A stretch of 64,000 nt of DNA from Bradyrhizobium erythrophlei (GCF_900129425.1 NZ_LT670817.1:5890001-5954000); one strand, 5' to 3'. Counted from the stretch's first letter, positions 51,713 through 61,633 are shown. The notes: a model not told the origin generated them from the letters alone. Numbers and translations: made by a program.

Positions 51713-52359
51713 TCAGCGTCCCCGCTTTCCACTGGTGAGATCAAGCCCCATGTCGAACTGGTCGCTGCGTTGCCAGTAGCTGTCGGCGTTTTCCTCATTG
51801 AGGATGTCGATCTGGGCATCGGTGGTCGCACCCCGCATCGACATCAGGGACAATACCGGCGTGATTTTGAGTCCGCCAATGACCTCCTCGTCCCCCAGAA
51901 GCAATGACTGGTCGTGCAGCATGATCCTCTGCGGGCGGAAAAACAGCTCGGCCGCGCGCGGGGCGTACGGATCGTCGCAATCGTCGAGTGCGTTTCACAA
52001 GATGACCTGAACGAGTTGGTTGACGAACAGCGGCGGCAAATTGATGGATACGGAACTGCAAGATAGGCGGCTTCCAGCGTCGGATTCCGCAGCAACAAGT
52101 CGCGGAACGCCAACACGAACTGCCAGTTCTCCCGCGCATCGGCATCGGCAATCGCGGCAACCTCGTCAGCACCGACCGGCCGGCGAGGGTCGGCGAGCAG
52201 TTCCCGGTGCAACCTGCGTTCGAACGCGCAGGCGTCTTCGGGCGGCATCAGCTCGGGACGCGCGAAATAGGCTTTCAGAAATTCATCCGTAACCACCAAC
52301 CCGCCGCTCGCATTGCGATTAAGCAGATGATGGCCGCAGGAAATCAAGAAGTCCTTCAT
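51713..52359 (-). pseudogene. DUF6352-family protein, broken
   Basis: Starts at ATG 52359 (MKDFLISCGHHLLNRNASGG; FLKAYFARPELMPPEDACAF), a family I know as DUF6352, found beside formate-dehydrogenase accessory genes. Frame lost by a one-base deletion near 52045; the next frame reads LPPLFVNQLVQVIL, then a TGA nonsense codon, then NALDDCDDPYAPRAAELFFR and DIDILNEENADSYW-like sequence ending at 51713. The usual C-terminal part is missing. It overlapped the preceding gene by ATGA. Confidence 0.6.
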
Positions 52360-52895
52360 CGGTGCCGCGGTTCCTGACTCATATTCTCAAGATTGAGATT
52401 GCTGTCGGGCTCAACGTCATCCTCGATTTCCATGAACGAGAACGCCTTGCCGTGGCCGGTCCCTTCCCGCAGCTTCAATCTACGGAAAGATTCCCGGACT
52501 TCGCCATCGGTCGCCGTGCGGTGGACCGCAATCAGACTGCCGACCGGATGCGTGCAGAGCTGTTCCGCAAAGGCGACTTCCTCTTCTGCCGCCATGCGTG
52601 CGATTGCAAGATCCGGCGCGCCGAACCGCTCGACCAATTGCGCGGCAAGGAGTTCAACCAAAGCACGGCGATCGGCCACCGTCGCGTGGACGATCTGTGC
52701 AAGCGTCGACCAGCCCCAGGCTCGCACGCCGAGAAAGCCGCTGCGGAACGCCGACCGGTCCTTGCCGGTCAGCCCGACGGGATCCCGGTTGCAGAAACGG
52801 AACGCGCCCGACACGGCCCAGTCGCCGGGTTCCGCCGCTACGTCGAACACGAACGTGTCGGATGGATCAAGGGCGATGGTGCGCAAGAGCTTCAC
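52356..52895 (-). CDS. DUF6505-family protein
   Basis: A 179-residue cytoplasmic protein starting at GTG 52895 (LLRTIALDPSDTFVFDVAAE). It overlaps the ligase-like stop (GTGA) upstream and the DUF6352 start (ATGA) downstream, so the three were translationally coupled. I recognise the family as one that travels with formate-dehydrogenase or molybdoenzyme accessory genes, without known activity. It is the only intact member of this minus-strand trio. Confidence 0.62.
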   Translation of the reverse strand: MKLLRTIALDPSDTFVFDVAAEPGDWAVSGAFRFCNRDPVGLTGKDRSAFRSGFLGVRAWGWSTLAQIVHATVADRRALVELLAAQLVERFGAPDLAIARMAAEEEVAFAEQLCTHPVGSLIAVHRTATDGEVRESFRRLKLREGTGHGKAFSFMEIEDDVEPDSNLNLENMSQEPRHR

Positions 52896-53633
52896 AGGCG
52901 CGGTCCTCCGAGTTTCGGATCGAGCCACGACGGCGTGGCCAAGGCCTTGAGCAGATCGCGCCGCTTGGTTTTGTCAGTGCCGATCCGGTGCGTGACGAGA
53001 TCGCCGTTCTCGTCGATCCGGCGGCTGACTTGCCCTTCACGCGAAAGCCTCGCCAGGAATTCGTGCGCCACGCTGCCAAATCCGTCAACCTGCCAGGCGT
53101 CGATGGCCAACATCAGATGCCGCGCAAAGCTTTCCGTCACCTGCACGGCGCCTGCCTCGCCGACCCCTCCTGCTCCAGCGCGGAGGAGAGCGGATGAACA
53201 GCCGGCTCCTTGTCGACCATGAGACGGTCCGGATCATGGCGCCGAATACCAGCCACGGCGGCGGCTCGTCCTCGTTCGCAAGCGCAGGCCAGCCGAGCCG
53301 GCCGCCGCCGACGAGGCCGCCATCGATGCGGATCGTGTCCGGCCAATCGATCGCCACCTCCTTGTTCGGCGGCGCATAGGCGCGCAGGGCGTCGGTCAGC
53401 GCCACCATCCCGGCATAGAAGGCGCGGCGCGCGGTGCGCAATGGCTCGTCCGGTTCGAGCACAACCGCAAACTCCGCGAGATCAAACCGTCCGACATAGA
53501 CCAGCGTACCGGCGCCCCTCTCTGCGGCGACCTCGAGCGCGTGGGTGAAGGCGTCACGGCTCTCGCGCAGCCTCACCAGGGTAAACGGCGGAGGCAGTTC
53601 GATGGGTTCCGATATGAAGGCACGCGTGCGCAT
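52892..53633 (-). pseudogene. biotin/lipoate-protein-ligase-like protein, two frameshifts
   Basis: From ATG 53633 the frame reads FTLVRLRESRDAFTHALEVA, EFAVVLEPDEPL, VAIDWPDTIRIDGGLVGGGR and WLVFGAMIRTV, a degenerate biotin/lipoate ligase fold. A one-base loss near 53230 shifts to MVDKEPAVHPLSSALEQEG, and another near 53170 shifts to VQVTESFARHLMLAID through ATPSWLDPKLGGPRL. Adding two bases makes the length a multiple of three (248 codons). Likely an accessory protein for a metalloenzyme; both breaks could also be sequence errors. Confidence 0.62.
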
Positions 53634-53757
53634 GGTCGGTGACAGCGGGCGCTCCGGGTTCCTTTTCTTCTCCAGTACATAATTATACGAGGCGGACCGC
53701 CGGCGCGAGTCCGCTCGCTGCCGTTCCGCGCTTCTTTACCGGAGGGTTAGTCAAAGC

Positions 53758-55771
53758 ATGGCAGATCCCCCCAAAACGATCCTGAGGTGCTCTTGCGAGG
53801 ATACGATGCGCCTCGATGCGGCCGCCGTTAAACGCGGATGCTGCAACAGCGAGATCGCAACTTTCCGTCAACTTTGCCGGGCCGAGATCGATCAGTTTCG
53901 CATCGCCGCGAAGGAGGAGGGATCACTCACCGTCGGCTGCACCCAGGAGGCGCCGCTGTTCTCGGACGAGGCAGGCGAGCGCCCCGAGCGGATCGATTTC
54001 GTCAACCTGCGCGAGACGGCAGGCTGGTCCACGGAAGGGGTCCAGGCGGGACCGAAAATGGCTGCCCTCCTCGCCGTCGCGGCCGAGCTCGCGCCTGGTT
54101 TTCCGCTCGTGAATCTAACGAGCGAAGGCGTGATCCTGATCTATGGTCGAGACGAGAGTGCGGTCGAAGCCGGGAGAATGCTGGCCGATCATCTTGATGT
54201 CACCGTCATTATCGCTGGGGCGGCGCAGATCGCGCCGCCGGCCGTCACATCCTTCCCAATCGTCAAAGGAACGATCCGCAACGCCAAGGGCCATTTCGGG
54301 GCCTTCGAGCTTACGATCGACGACTACGCGGCGCCCCGCCCCTCCTCGCGCGACGCCTTCATTTTTGAAGCGCCTCGTAATGGCGCGACCTCGCGCTGCG
54401 ATCTCGTGCTTGACCTCTCTGGCGGCCCGCCGCTGTTTTCCGTGCATGATCTACGCGACGGCTATCTGCGCGCCGATCCGCGGGATCCTTCGGCGATGCT
54501 GCGGGCCGTACTCAAAGCGCGCGATCTCGTCGGAACCTTCGACAAGCCGAAATACATCAATTTCACCGCGGAGCTCTGCGCCCATTCGCGCTCAAACATC
54601 ACCGGCCGCCACCGCTTTCTCGACCTTTGCCCGACCGGCGCGATTACGCCGGATGGCGACCACGTCAAGATCAGCGCGGAAATCTGCGCCGGATGCGGCC
54701 AGTGCGCGGCGGCGTGTCCGACCGGTGCGGCCTCCTAAGCCGTGCCACCTGCCGACGCTCTGTTGCATAAGCTTCGTGCCATGCTGCTCACTTATGATCA
54801 GGCAGGCGGCTCCAAGCCCATCGTCCTGTTCCATAACGGCCAACACGGCACGGCGCTGATCGATGCGCTCGCCCGCCATGGCACCGGCCTGCCGGCCAAT
54901 GTGCTGCCGCTTGCCGTCAACGAGGACGGATTGGAAACCATCGTCGCGGCATTCGCCTACGGCGCGGCGAGCGTACGCTTCCTTCTGCGCGCCAAACCCT
55001 TGCACGACATTGCCGGCCTTTCGCAGACCGTCGCAATGGCCGAAGCCATTCTTTCCGGCCTCGGATTTTCGGGGCGCCGTGTTGCCACGATCGAAACGGA
55101 CGATCCGGATTCGCTCGGCGAGGCGCTGCGCGGAATTAAACCCGCCGCAACCGTCAAACCGCCTGCAACTTTCAGAACCGTCGGCAAAGCGGCGCGACCT
55201 GCTTCGTTTCGCCTTGAGCGAACTGCACCGCCTGGCACCAGCACCGACCGATGTGATTTCGCTGCCCGAGGGCGCGCCAGTTGGCACGATCAGCGTCAAT
55301 CTGGACGGATGCACGCTGTGCCTGTCCTGCGTATCGGTGTGTCCCACGGGCGCGCTTCTCGACGATCCCGAACGTCCGGCGCTCAAGTTTGTTGAAGACG
55401 CCTGCGTCCAGTGCGGGCTGTGCATGAGCACCTGCCCGGAAAAGGTCATCACGCTGAAGCCGCAGATCGACTTCACCGCCGCTACGGCACGCACGAAGAT
55501 CATCAAGGAAGAAGAGCCTGCGCTTTGCATCCGCTGCAGCAAGTCGTTCGGTGTCAAAAGCACGATCGACAAGATCGCGGCGAAGCTCGAGGGCGGCACT
55601 GGATGTTTCCGGCAAACAACAAGCGGATCGACGCCATCAGGATGTGCACCGACTGCCGCGTCATTACGATGAGCGAACAGCAGTTCGACCCCTTCGCCGG
55701 CGTTCCCGAGCGCGGCACCGCGCACGACCGACGACTATTTGCGCGAGCGCGAGCAGGAGTCCAAGAACTGA
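53758..55771 (+). pseudogene. multi-cluster 4Fe-4S ferredoxin-type protein, nonsense codon plus frameshifts
   Basis: An iron-sulfur protein of about 670 residues in pieces. The first 326 codons end with CAGCGQCAAACPTG and an in-frame TAA at 54736; the same frame continues at once (PPADALLHKLRAML; LFHNGQHGTALIDALARHG). Breaks near 55185 (gain of an A), 55596 (loss of a C) and 55715 follow. The C-terminal pieces carry CTLCLSCVSVCPTGA and CVQCGLCMSTCPEK, then RMCTDCRV. In relatives it is a single protein that probably transfers electrons or assembles cofactors for formate dehydrogenase. It ends at 55771, next to the convergent cytochrome gene. Confidence 0.7.
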
Positions 55772-57058
55772 CTATTTGGTCGTCGCGCGTGCGAGAAAAT
55801 CGGTGAGTGCCTTACGGCCTTCCGGCGACCCGATGCGCTGCTCCGGCATCTTGGTGCCGGGCGTATAGGCGTTCGGACCGACCTCGAACAATTTTGCGAC
55901 GGTCTCCGGCGTCCATACGATGGACATGCTTTTCAGCGCATCGGAAAAGCGATAGCCGGGCAGCGACGCGATCCTGCGACCGAACAATCCAGCAAGGGTC
56001 GGACCTGCGCGCGCATTGTCCTTCTCCGACAGCGTATGGCAGGCAACACAGGCCCTGAATATTTCCGCGCCGTGGTCCCCTGCAAAGGCTGCGAGCGGAT
56101 CGGCCGGCGTGCCTCTCAGCGAGGATCCAATCGGGTCACCCGTCAGTGCATTCCAGCGTCGGATCGCACCGTCTGCGCCGCCCGTCAGCACGGCCGCGTT
56201 ATCGGGCAAGAATGCCACGGACCAGACCGGAAAACCCGGACCGCCGAGCGTTCGCAGCACGCTTCGCGCCGTGCGATCGATGACCGCTATGGCGCCGCCT
56301 ATGCCCGCGGCTGCGATCAACGACCCGTCTGGAGACATCGCCAGCGCGACGATGGGCGCCGGGCCGGCTTGGATCTCGCCGGTCTCCATGGCCCCCGCGG
56401 TCAGAAAGCGTACTTTTCCATCGGCACCGCCCGCCGCGATTTCTCCGTCAGGCGCGATCGCCACCGCGTTGAGCGGCGATGTCAGTGTGATGACGTCCGG
56501 CGGTCCCTCCGGCAGCGGCCAGATCCTGAGCGTAAGGTCATACCCGATGCTGACAAGCGATTTTCCGTCCGGCATGAAGGCAACGCCATTGACGTTTTGC
56601 GAATGGCCTTCCAATACGCGTTGCGCACTGGAACCGAGCGGCCAAAGCCGCACGGTTCGATCCCAAGATGCAGATGCGAGCATCGAGCCGTCGGGCGAGA
56701 CGGCAAGTCCTACAATCGGGGCACGGTGACCTTCGAAAACCTGATCGGGCTGCTGCCGGCCCGCCGTCCAGACGGCAATCCTCGCATCGGCGCCAGCGGT
56801 CGCCACGCGTCCGTCCTTCAGGAAGGCGACCGCGTTCACCGCATCCGAGTGGAAGCGAAGAACCTGCTCCGCGGATTCGGTAGCAAGCGACCATCGGATG
56901 GCGGAAGTGTCGAAACTGCCGGACAGGACATGCTTGCCATCGGCCGAAATGGCGATCGCCCGGACTGGCCCGCCATGGCCGGAGAGTTGAGCCCAGGCAG
57001 CCTCGACGCCCAGCGACAGCGCGGCTGCAATTGAGCAGAGGTAGAGGCGCCAATTCAT
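55772..57058 (-). CDS. WD40 beta-propeller fused to cytochrome c
   Basis: A 428-residue exported protein: signal peptide (LYLCSIAAALSLGVEAAWAQ), then about seven WD40 repeats (for example GHGGPVRAIAISADGKHVLS; GSMLASASWDRTVRLWPL) over residues 25-320, then a class I cytochrome c domain with haem site CVACH near residue 335 and Met ligand in GTKMPEQR. It is periplasmic and probably donates or accepts electrons while docking a partner through the propeller. It is intact, though the facing iron-sulfur gene is broken. Confidence 0.87.
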   Translation of the reverse strand: MNWRLYLCSIAAALSLGVEAAWAQLSGHGGPVRAIAISADGKHVLSGSFDTSAIRWSLATESAEQVLRFHSDAVNAVAFLKDGRVATAGADARIAVWTAGRQQPDQVFEGHRAPIVGLAVSPDGSMLASASWDRTVRLWPLGSSAQRVLEGHSQNVNGVAFMPDGKSLVSIGYDLTLRIWPLPEGPPDVITLTSPLNAVAIAPDGEIAAGGADGKVRFLTAGAMETGEIQAGPAPIVALAMSPDGSLIAAAGIGGAIAVIDRTARSVLRTLGGPGFPVWSVAFLPDNAAVLTGGADGAIRRWNALTGDPIGSSLRGTPADPLAAFAGDHGAEIFRACVACHTLSEKDNARAGPTLAGLFGRRIASLPGYRFSDALKSMSIVWTPETVAKLFEVGPNAYTPGTKMPEQRIGSPEGRKALTDFLARATTK

Positions 57059-57603
57059 TGCTTATCCGTCGATGTCGTACTGGCGGCTATCGCGCAAACC
57101 GCGATTGTGCCTCAAATTTCTTTAGCCGGTAGAGGGCATCATGGGCGAAGTTAAACGAGCGTGCGCGACACTACTCTTGAGGTCTCACCACCGTTTTGAT
57201 TGATCCCTCGGCACGGCTTGCATGCCCGGCGGACTTTGCCCACCTGAGGAGGTGTCGGTCGGCCGGTCCAGCCCTGCGGTTGCAACTCACCCTTGGCTTT
57301 GGGCGACTTTCGACCACTCGTTGAATTGAGCGAACTCCCCTTCGTTTGGTCTGTCTGCGTCTCCGCCAACCCACAGGGATAAAGCTAAACGCATCGTCAC
57401 TGCCATTAGCTGCACGGGGCTTCAGATGCTTCAAATTGTCCGCCCTCAAACGAAGCAGGCTCCTGTTAAAGTTCCATGTTGCACTGCGAGGGCTGGCTTT
57501 TCACCCGGTTTGCTGAACGGAGTTCTCTGGCTGCGTACCGCTAATCTTGAACCGCAGCCGGCCGGCACCTATCGTGCACTTCCTTCGTCAGAAGGACAAC
57601 GAG
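57059..57603. other. intergenic, no gene recognised
   Basis: About 545 bases with short frames on both strands only. A 72-codon minus-strand frame (57151-57369) is rich in Ser/Lys/Gly and unrecognised; I do not call it. Confidence 0.4.
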
Positions 57604-57843
57604 ATGCAAATACGATCCAAAGCGTATGAGCACTTCATCTCGATTTGCCGGTCGTTCCACGATCGAGTCTCGCCGCACGATCAGAGTGTCCCAGCCCAGA
57701 CCTCCTCCTCACTCGTCTTCACGACGGTCGTGCTGGCGCTTCTTTTGACGATCCTGGAGATTGATCTGCACCGAACTGAACTGCATTTGGTCGGTCTCAT
57801 GAATGAAACGGACGCCATCAATTTTAATTTCATGGGTCCGTAA
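57604..57843 (+). CDS. small single-helix hypothetical protein
   Basis: A 79-residue frame from ATG 57604, preceded by AGAAGGACAACGAG. The N-terminal half is soluble (YEHFISICRSFHDRVSPHDQ) and the middle is a membrane helix (SLVFTTVVLALLLTILEI). I do not recognise it. It has no convincing operon partner. Confidence 0.35.
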   Translation: MQIRSKAYEHFISICRSFHDRVSPHDQSVPAQTSSSLVFTTVVLALLLTILEIDLHRTELHLVGLMNETDAINFNFMGP

Positions 57844-57901
57844 ATCTTTTTGAGCCGATCGCTCTCGTCTAATCGTGCCGGTTCACTCGGCGGCCGCTAG
57901 T

Positions 57902-58105
57902 TCAGCGCGGCGGCGCTCTTGTTCGAACAAATAACCACGGCAAGATCGCTTCAATATCATGCGAAAAAGGCTCATTGGTCACCGCGATCTGCGCGCCGAG
58001 AAAGCGCGCTCCAGATCCAAGAGATCGTTCGGGATCTTTCGGATCGAAAAGATGAGCGAAGAAGGGATTTGCGGGATCGTCAAGGACGATCATCGCCGGC
58101 AACAA
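57902..58105 (-). CDS. hypothetical protein, possibly a 3' remnant
   Basis: A 67-residue frame with good coding appearance (PAMIVLDDPANPFFAHLFDP; VTNEPFSHDIEAILPWLF). The frame extends upstream to a stop near 58140 without an ATG, and the only starts are weak (TTG 58105, ATG 58093), so it may be the end of a longer gene whose front is gone. Not recognised. Confidence 0.35.
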   Translation of the reverse strand: MLPAMIVLDDPANPFFAHLFDPKDPERSLGSGARFLGAQIAVTNEPFSHDIEAILPWLFVRTRAPPR

Positions 58106-58172
58106 GTCGATCGGAATGTCTGAAACACCGGCGACGATTTAATATGTTTTCGGACGGACGACTAAGAGGTCG

Positions 58173-58691
58173 TCAGCCTTGGACCAGGCGCCAAGGCTGC
58201 CCTGGACCACGCTCCATTATGGAGCCGCGCGTCCCGAACGGCTCCGGCGTCACGCCGCGCACCCAGAGCTCGATGCGGTCGGCTACGAGCTGAACGAAGA
58301 TGGAGGTCTCGTCATCAGCGCCGGCGGGAAAGAATTGGTTCCAGGCCGGCTGCCAGCGCGCTCGCAGCAGTCCCCGGTCAGCGATGACGACACCGCGCCC
58401 GATCAGGGTGACATAGCAGTCATCGGCGTCATGTTGATAGACCACGCTCAGCCGGCCGGTACGGCCGATCTCCAGCGCCTTGCGGGAACCGCGGCGGGTG
58501 AGGAATAGGATGCCGAAGGGATCTTCGCTCGCCAGCGATTTTTGCGGACCCATCGGTCGCGCGTTGACGCTGCCGTCCTCGGCGACCGTCATCGCCCAGC
58601 AATAGCGCGCCTTTTCCATGGTCGCCGCTGCCGCCGCCAGCAGCCGTTCGACTGACGCAGATCCAGCCTCCATCGCCGCCGTGCTCGTCAT
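58173..58691 (-). CDS. pyridoxamine 5'-phosphate oxidase-like flavin-binding protein
   Basis: A 172-residue split-barrel protein from ATG 58691 (MTSTAAMEAGSASVERLL). The features MEKARYCWAMTVAEDGSVNA, FLTRRGSRKALEI and the terminal WVRGVTPEPFG fit the PNPOx-like general-stress-protein group, which binds FMN or F420 and reduces small molecules. A longer in-frame start at 58730 is possible but less typical. Confidence 0.8.
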   Translation of the reverse strand: MTSTAAMEAGSASVERLLAAAAATMEKARYCWAMTVAEDGSVNARPMGPQKSLASEDPFGILFLTRRGSRKALEIGRTGRLSVVYQHDADDCYVTLIGRGVVIADRGLLRARWQPAWNQFFPAGADDETSIFVQLVADRIELWVRGVTPEPFGTRGSIMERGPGQPWRLVQG

Positions 58692-58895
58692 GCCGCACCT
58701 CCAGTGAATGAGGAAGGCACTCTGACGCATGGCGCGCTGCTTCGTCTACACGACGTGCTCCGGGGCCCATGTCTCAGTTGGGTCAAACTGCCACATGGCG
58801 CAGAGACCGCGTCATGTCCGTTCTTGCACTGATAAAGGACTCGGTTTCTACTATGCGCGGCTGGTCATACCTTCCCGCCGCTAAGGAACAACTCC

Positions 58896-59456
58896 TTGCC
58901 CCGCCTAACCGACCAAGGCTTGCAGAGAATAAACGATCTGGCTCAGCATTACGGAGTCAGTGCCGACGCGGTGATGACGTTGTTGCAGGCCCTCCTGAAC
59001 AGCAAAGGCACGATGGCGCAGTTTGACCATCGGGAATTGGGTGGTGCCGGGCAGTGGATGCCGGGTGGCATGACGATGGTCGGCGATATGTTCAATCACG
59101 GCCTCAAGGCGAAGGTCGACGGCTTGTGTTCCGAGCTGTCACAAATCTTGGCTATGCAACCCTTCGTGCCATTCCCCGCGGGCTTTCAGTCACAGTCGCA
59201 GAGGGAGGGTGGCGGCCAACAGGAGGGCGGCCACAACGTCTTAGATAGAGGTTCGGTCAGCCTATTCGTACCAGAGAGACCCGGCCGAGCGTCGGGTCAT
59301 TGGTGGCCAGCGGAACTAGGGTTCCCCAACGGGACTGGCGCGCAGAACCAAGTCCGCTATGCCTATTTCAACCAAAAGCGTCGATTAGCAGTAGAGCTGA
59401 ATGGACACGTGGCCGTCTACGACACGCTAGATCACCTGTTTGTACCTAAAACTTAA
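58896..59456 (+). pseudogene. SHOCT-domain protein truncated by IS insertion
   Basis: Starts at TTG 58896 after AAGGA. The N-terminal MPRLTDQGLQRINDLAQHYG and GTMAQFDHRELGGAGQWMPG match a family of SHOCT-domain proteins, usually some 100 residues longer. The ending WWPAELGFPNGTGAQNQVRY, then VYDTLDHL is normal up to 59438, after which the IS supplies the last codons and stop. The missing C-terminus is not found on the far side of the IS. Confidence 0.65.
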
Positions 59457-60527
59457 ACACGGGCGTAGTGGTGATGAAGTCCGCCCAGGATGGCGCGTGA
59501 ACTGATCACACCGGTTCGCTGAACCGGGCGAGAAACCGGCGCATCTTTATCCAAGGCCAAGTGTGTCCGCGTCTCATTATAGTAGCGAGCATAAGATTTC
59601 AGAATCCGGCGCAGATGTGCCTCGCCCAGGACAATGACGTGGTCCACACATTCACGCCGGATCGATCCGATCAGCCGTTCGACGAAGCTATTCTGCCAAG
59701 GCGAGGCTGGTGCGGTAGGCTTGTCCCGGATCCCCATGGCGCGCAATCGGTGCGTCACGAGGCTGCCATAGATCCGATCGCGATCACGGATCATGTAACC
59801 CGGAGCACCGTCCCAAGGAAAAGCCTCGGTGATCTGGCGTGCGATCCACTCCGCCGTCGGATTGGTTGTGACGTTGATCCAGACGAGTTCTCTGTGATCA
59901 ATCCGTACAATCACGAAGCCATACAGCAGTTTAAAGCCAATGGTCGGGACCACGAACACATCCATGGCGGCAATGTCCGGAGCGTGGTTTCGCAGAAAGA
60001 TCCGCCATCCCTGACTTGGAGATCCACGTCGCTTGACCATGTACTTGGCGACAGTTGATTGAGCGACGCTGAATCCAAGCTTGAGCAGTTCGCCATGGAT
60101 GCGTGGCGCACCCCAAAGCTGGTTCTCCATGCTCATCCGCCGGATCAGCGCGCGCAATTCCATCTCAATGCGCGGGCGCCCTCCCCGCGAGTTCGATTTC
60201 CAACGCCAGTAGCGACGAAAGCCAGCCCGATGCCACCGCACCAACGTCTCAGGCTGAACGATCGTTACGACCTTCAAAATCGATGGAAACCATCGATACA
60301 TCTGGACGAGGAACCAGCGGTCGTTGTTGGTAGGCTGAGTTCGACCCCTCACCCTGCGCCGCAAGACGATCAGCTGATGTCGGAGCACCGCATTCTCCGC
60401 TTCAAGCCGCAACTTCGACTTGAATGGCGAGGCCAGGACGGCCAGAACGAAACAGAACAGCCCGATCATTCGGCCAGTTTAGGCGATTCCATCACGTCAT
60501 CAACTCGGATAAAGTTTTCGGTACACA
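59439..60527 (-). mobile_element. IS element with intact integrase-core transposase
   Basis: About 1.09 kb. Terminal inverted repeats read TTTGTACCTAAAACTT at 59439 and, on the other strand from 60527, TGTGTACCGAAAACTT. A three-base CTG flanks both sides (59436-59438 and 60528-60530), a possible target duplication. It interrupts the SHOCT gene and ends eight bases from the VOC-gene stop. Confidence 0.65.
59453..60469 (-). CDS. integrase-core (rve) transposase
   Basis: A 338-residue transposase: N-terminal helical part with LRLEAENAVLRHQLIVLRRR, a DNA-binding region (LVRWHRAGFRRYWRWKS) and the DDE core (AAMDVFVVPT, MIRDRDRIYGS, FVERLIGSIRREC). The gene is intact, unlike its relative at 38.3 kb, with which it shares about two thirds of positions by eye. 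It fills almost the whole element. Confidence 0.88.
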   Translation of the reverse strand: MIGLFCFVLAVLASPFKSKLRLEAENAVLRHQLIVLRRRVRGRTQPTNNDRWFLVQMYRWFPSILKVVTIVQPETLVRWHRAGFRRYWRWKSNSRGGRPRIEMELRALIRRMSMENQLWGAPRIHGELLKLGFSVAQSTVAKYMVKRRGSPSQGWRIFLRNHAPDIAAMDVFVVPTIGFKLLYGFVIVRIDHRELVWINVTTNPTAEWIARQITEAFPWDGAPGYMIRDRDRIYGSLVTHRLRAMGIRDKPTAPASPWQNSFVERLIGSIRRECVDHVIVLGEAHLRRILKSYARYYNETRTHLALDKDAPVSRPVQRTGVISSRAILGGLHHHYARV

Positions 60528-60535
60528 CTGCCGCC

Positions 60536-61009
60536 TCAGCCGCGCCGTGCCGCTTTGATCGCGGCGAGGTCGATTTTCTTCATGTCCATCATGGCATCGA
60601 ATGCGCGCTTAGCTTCATCGCCGCCGGCCGCCAGCGCCTCTGTCAGCACGCGCGGCGTAATTTGCCAGGAGACGCCCCACTTGTCCTTGCACCAGCCGCA
60701 CGCACTCTCCTGGCCTCCATTGCCGACAATGGCGTTCCAGTTGCGGTCGGTCTCTTGCTGATCATCGGTGGCGATCTGAAACGAGAAAGCTTCGTTATGC
60801 TTGAACGCGGGACCGCCGTTGAGGCCGATACAGGGGACGCCGGCGACCGTGAATTCCACCGTCAGCACGTCGCCCTCCTTGCCGGATGGGTAGTCGCCGG
60901 GTGCACGGTGGGCGACACCCACTGCGCTGTTGGGAAAGGTTTCGGCGTAGAAGCGGGCAGCCGCCTCTGCATCCTTATCGTACCACAGGCAAATCGTGTT
61001 TTTGGCCAT
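60536..61009 (-). CDS. PhnB-like VOC/glyoxalase-fold protein
   Basis: A 157-residue protein (ICLWYDKDAEAAARFYAETF; FSFQIATDDQQETDRNWNAI; CGWCKDKWGVSWQITPRVL) of the PhnB/3-demethylubiquinone-methyltransferase-like group in the vicinal-oxygen-chelate superfamily. Catalytic role unknown; members are often annotated as methyltransferases without evidence. ATG 61009 follows AAAGGACACGC. The IS ends immediately after its stop. Confidence 0.85.
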   Translation of the reverse strand: MAKNTICLWYDKDAEAAARFYAETFPNSAVGVAHRAPGDYPSGKEGDVLTVEFTVAGVPCIGLNGGPAFKHNEAFSFQIATDDQQETDRNWNAIVGNGGQESACGWCKDKWGVSWQITPRVLTEALAAGGDEAKRAFDAMMDMKKIDLAAIKAARRG

Positions 61010-61099
61010 TGCGTGTCCTTTCGCTCTGCTTACGCGCCGTCTGCCGGAAGCCTTGCGTCTTTTCCGGCATTCTTGCGCATCAATGAAATCTGGATGTGC

Positions 61100-61474
61100 C
61101 TATAAAGTGTAGCGACGCGGTCCATAGTGAACAAAGAGGATGACCATGACACCTCGAAGGGCAACGTTCCACCATACGGCCGCCGCAGCTCCTTGAACGA
61201 CAGCGCAAACACCGGCGACGCCCGAACTCGCATGGAATACGATGCAGGTGATGACGATGGCCCGCAACGCCGCGGCATCGCTTATCTTGACAGCCAGAAA
61301 ACACAGCGTAGCGAGGGCGAGTTCCGATGCTCCCAGCAGGTAGCAGAGGAAAAAGGCCGACCGCGGAAGTTCGATTCCGGCGACGCCGGGAACCAGCTCT
61401 GGCCACAGGAAGAGAACGACGCCGGCAGCGAGCATTGCTACCGCATTGATTATGAGCAGCCGTTGCAAGTTCAT
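61100..61474 (-). CDS. small four-helix membrane protein
   Basis: A 124-residue integral membrane protein (LLIINAVAMLAAGVVLFLWP; AFFLCYLLGASELALATLCF; a third and fourth helix follow). ATG 61474 lies after AACGAGG. The architecture resembles many uncharacterised bacterial proteins with no assigned role. It is 90 bases upstream of, and on the same strand as, the VOC gene. Confidence 0.65.
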   Translation of the reverse strand: MNLQRLLIINAVAMLAAGVVLFLWPELVPGVAGIELPRSAFFLCYLLGASELALATLCFLAVKISDAAALRAIVITCIVFHASSGVAGVCAVVQGAAAAVWWNVALRGVMVILFVHYGPRRYTL

Positions 61475-61540
61475 CGCGGCCTCGTTTTCCCTGCGCTTGC
61501 TTGTTGTTCTTCACAACACGGAGTCTTCGGGACTGCGGCC

Positions 61541-61633
61541 CGTAGCGGACGGCAGGGCAGCATCGCGGAGCATCTGACCTGGATGGACTTCATCGTCCTT
61601 GACGAACTCGGCTACCTTCCATTCGCCAAACGC
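61541..61633 (+). pseudogene. IstB (IS21 helper ATPase) fragment
   Basis: RSGRQGSIAEHL then WMDFIVLDELGYLPFAKR matches the Walker B region of IstB, the ATPase partner of IS21 transposases. Only about 30 codons are recognisable; both sides are unrelated. A remnant of an older insertion. Confidence 0.6.

Noticed and set aside
57151..57369. 72-codon minus-strand frame rich in Ser, Lys and Gly
   Set aside because: No recognisable family or start signal; the region shows no consistent coding character.
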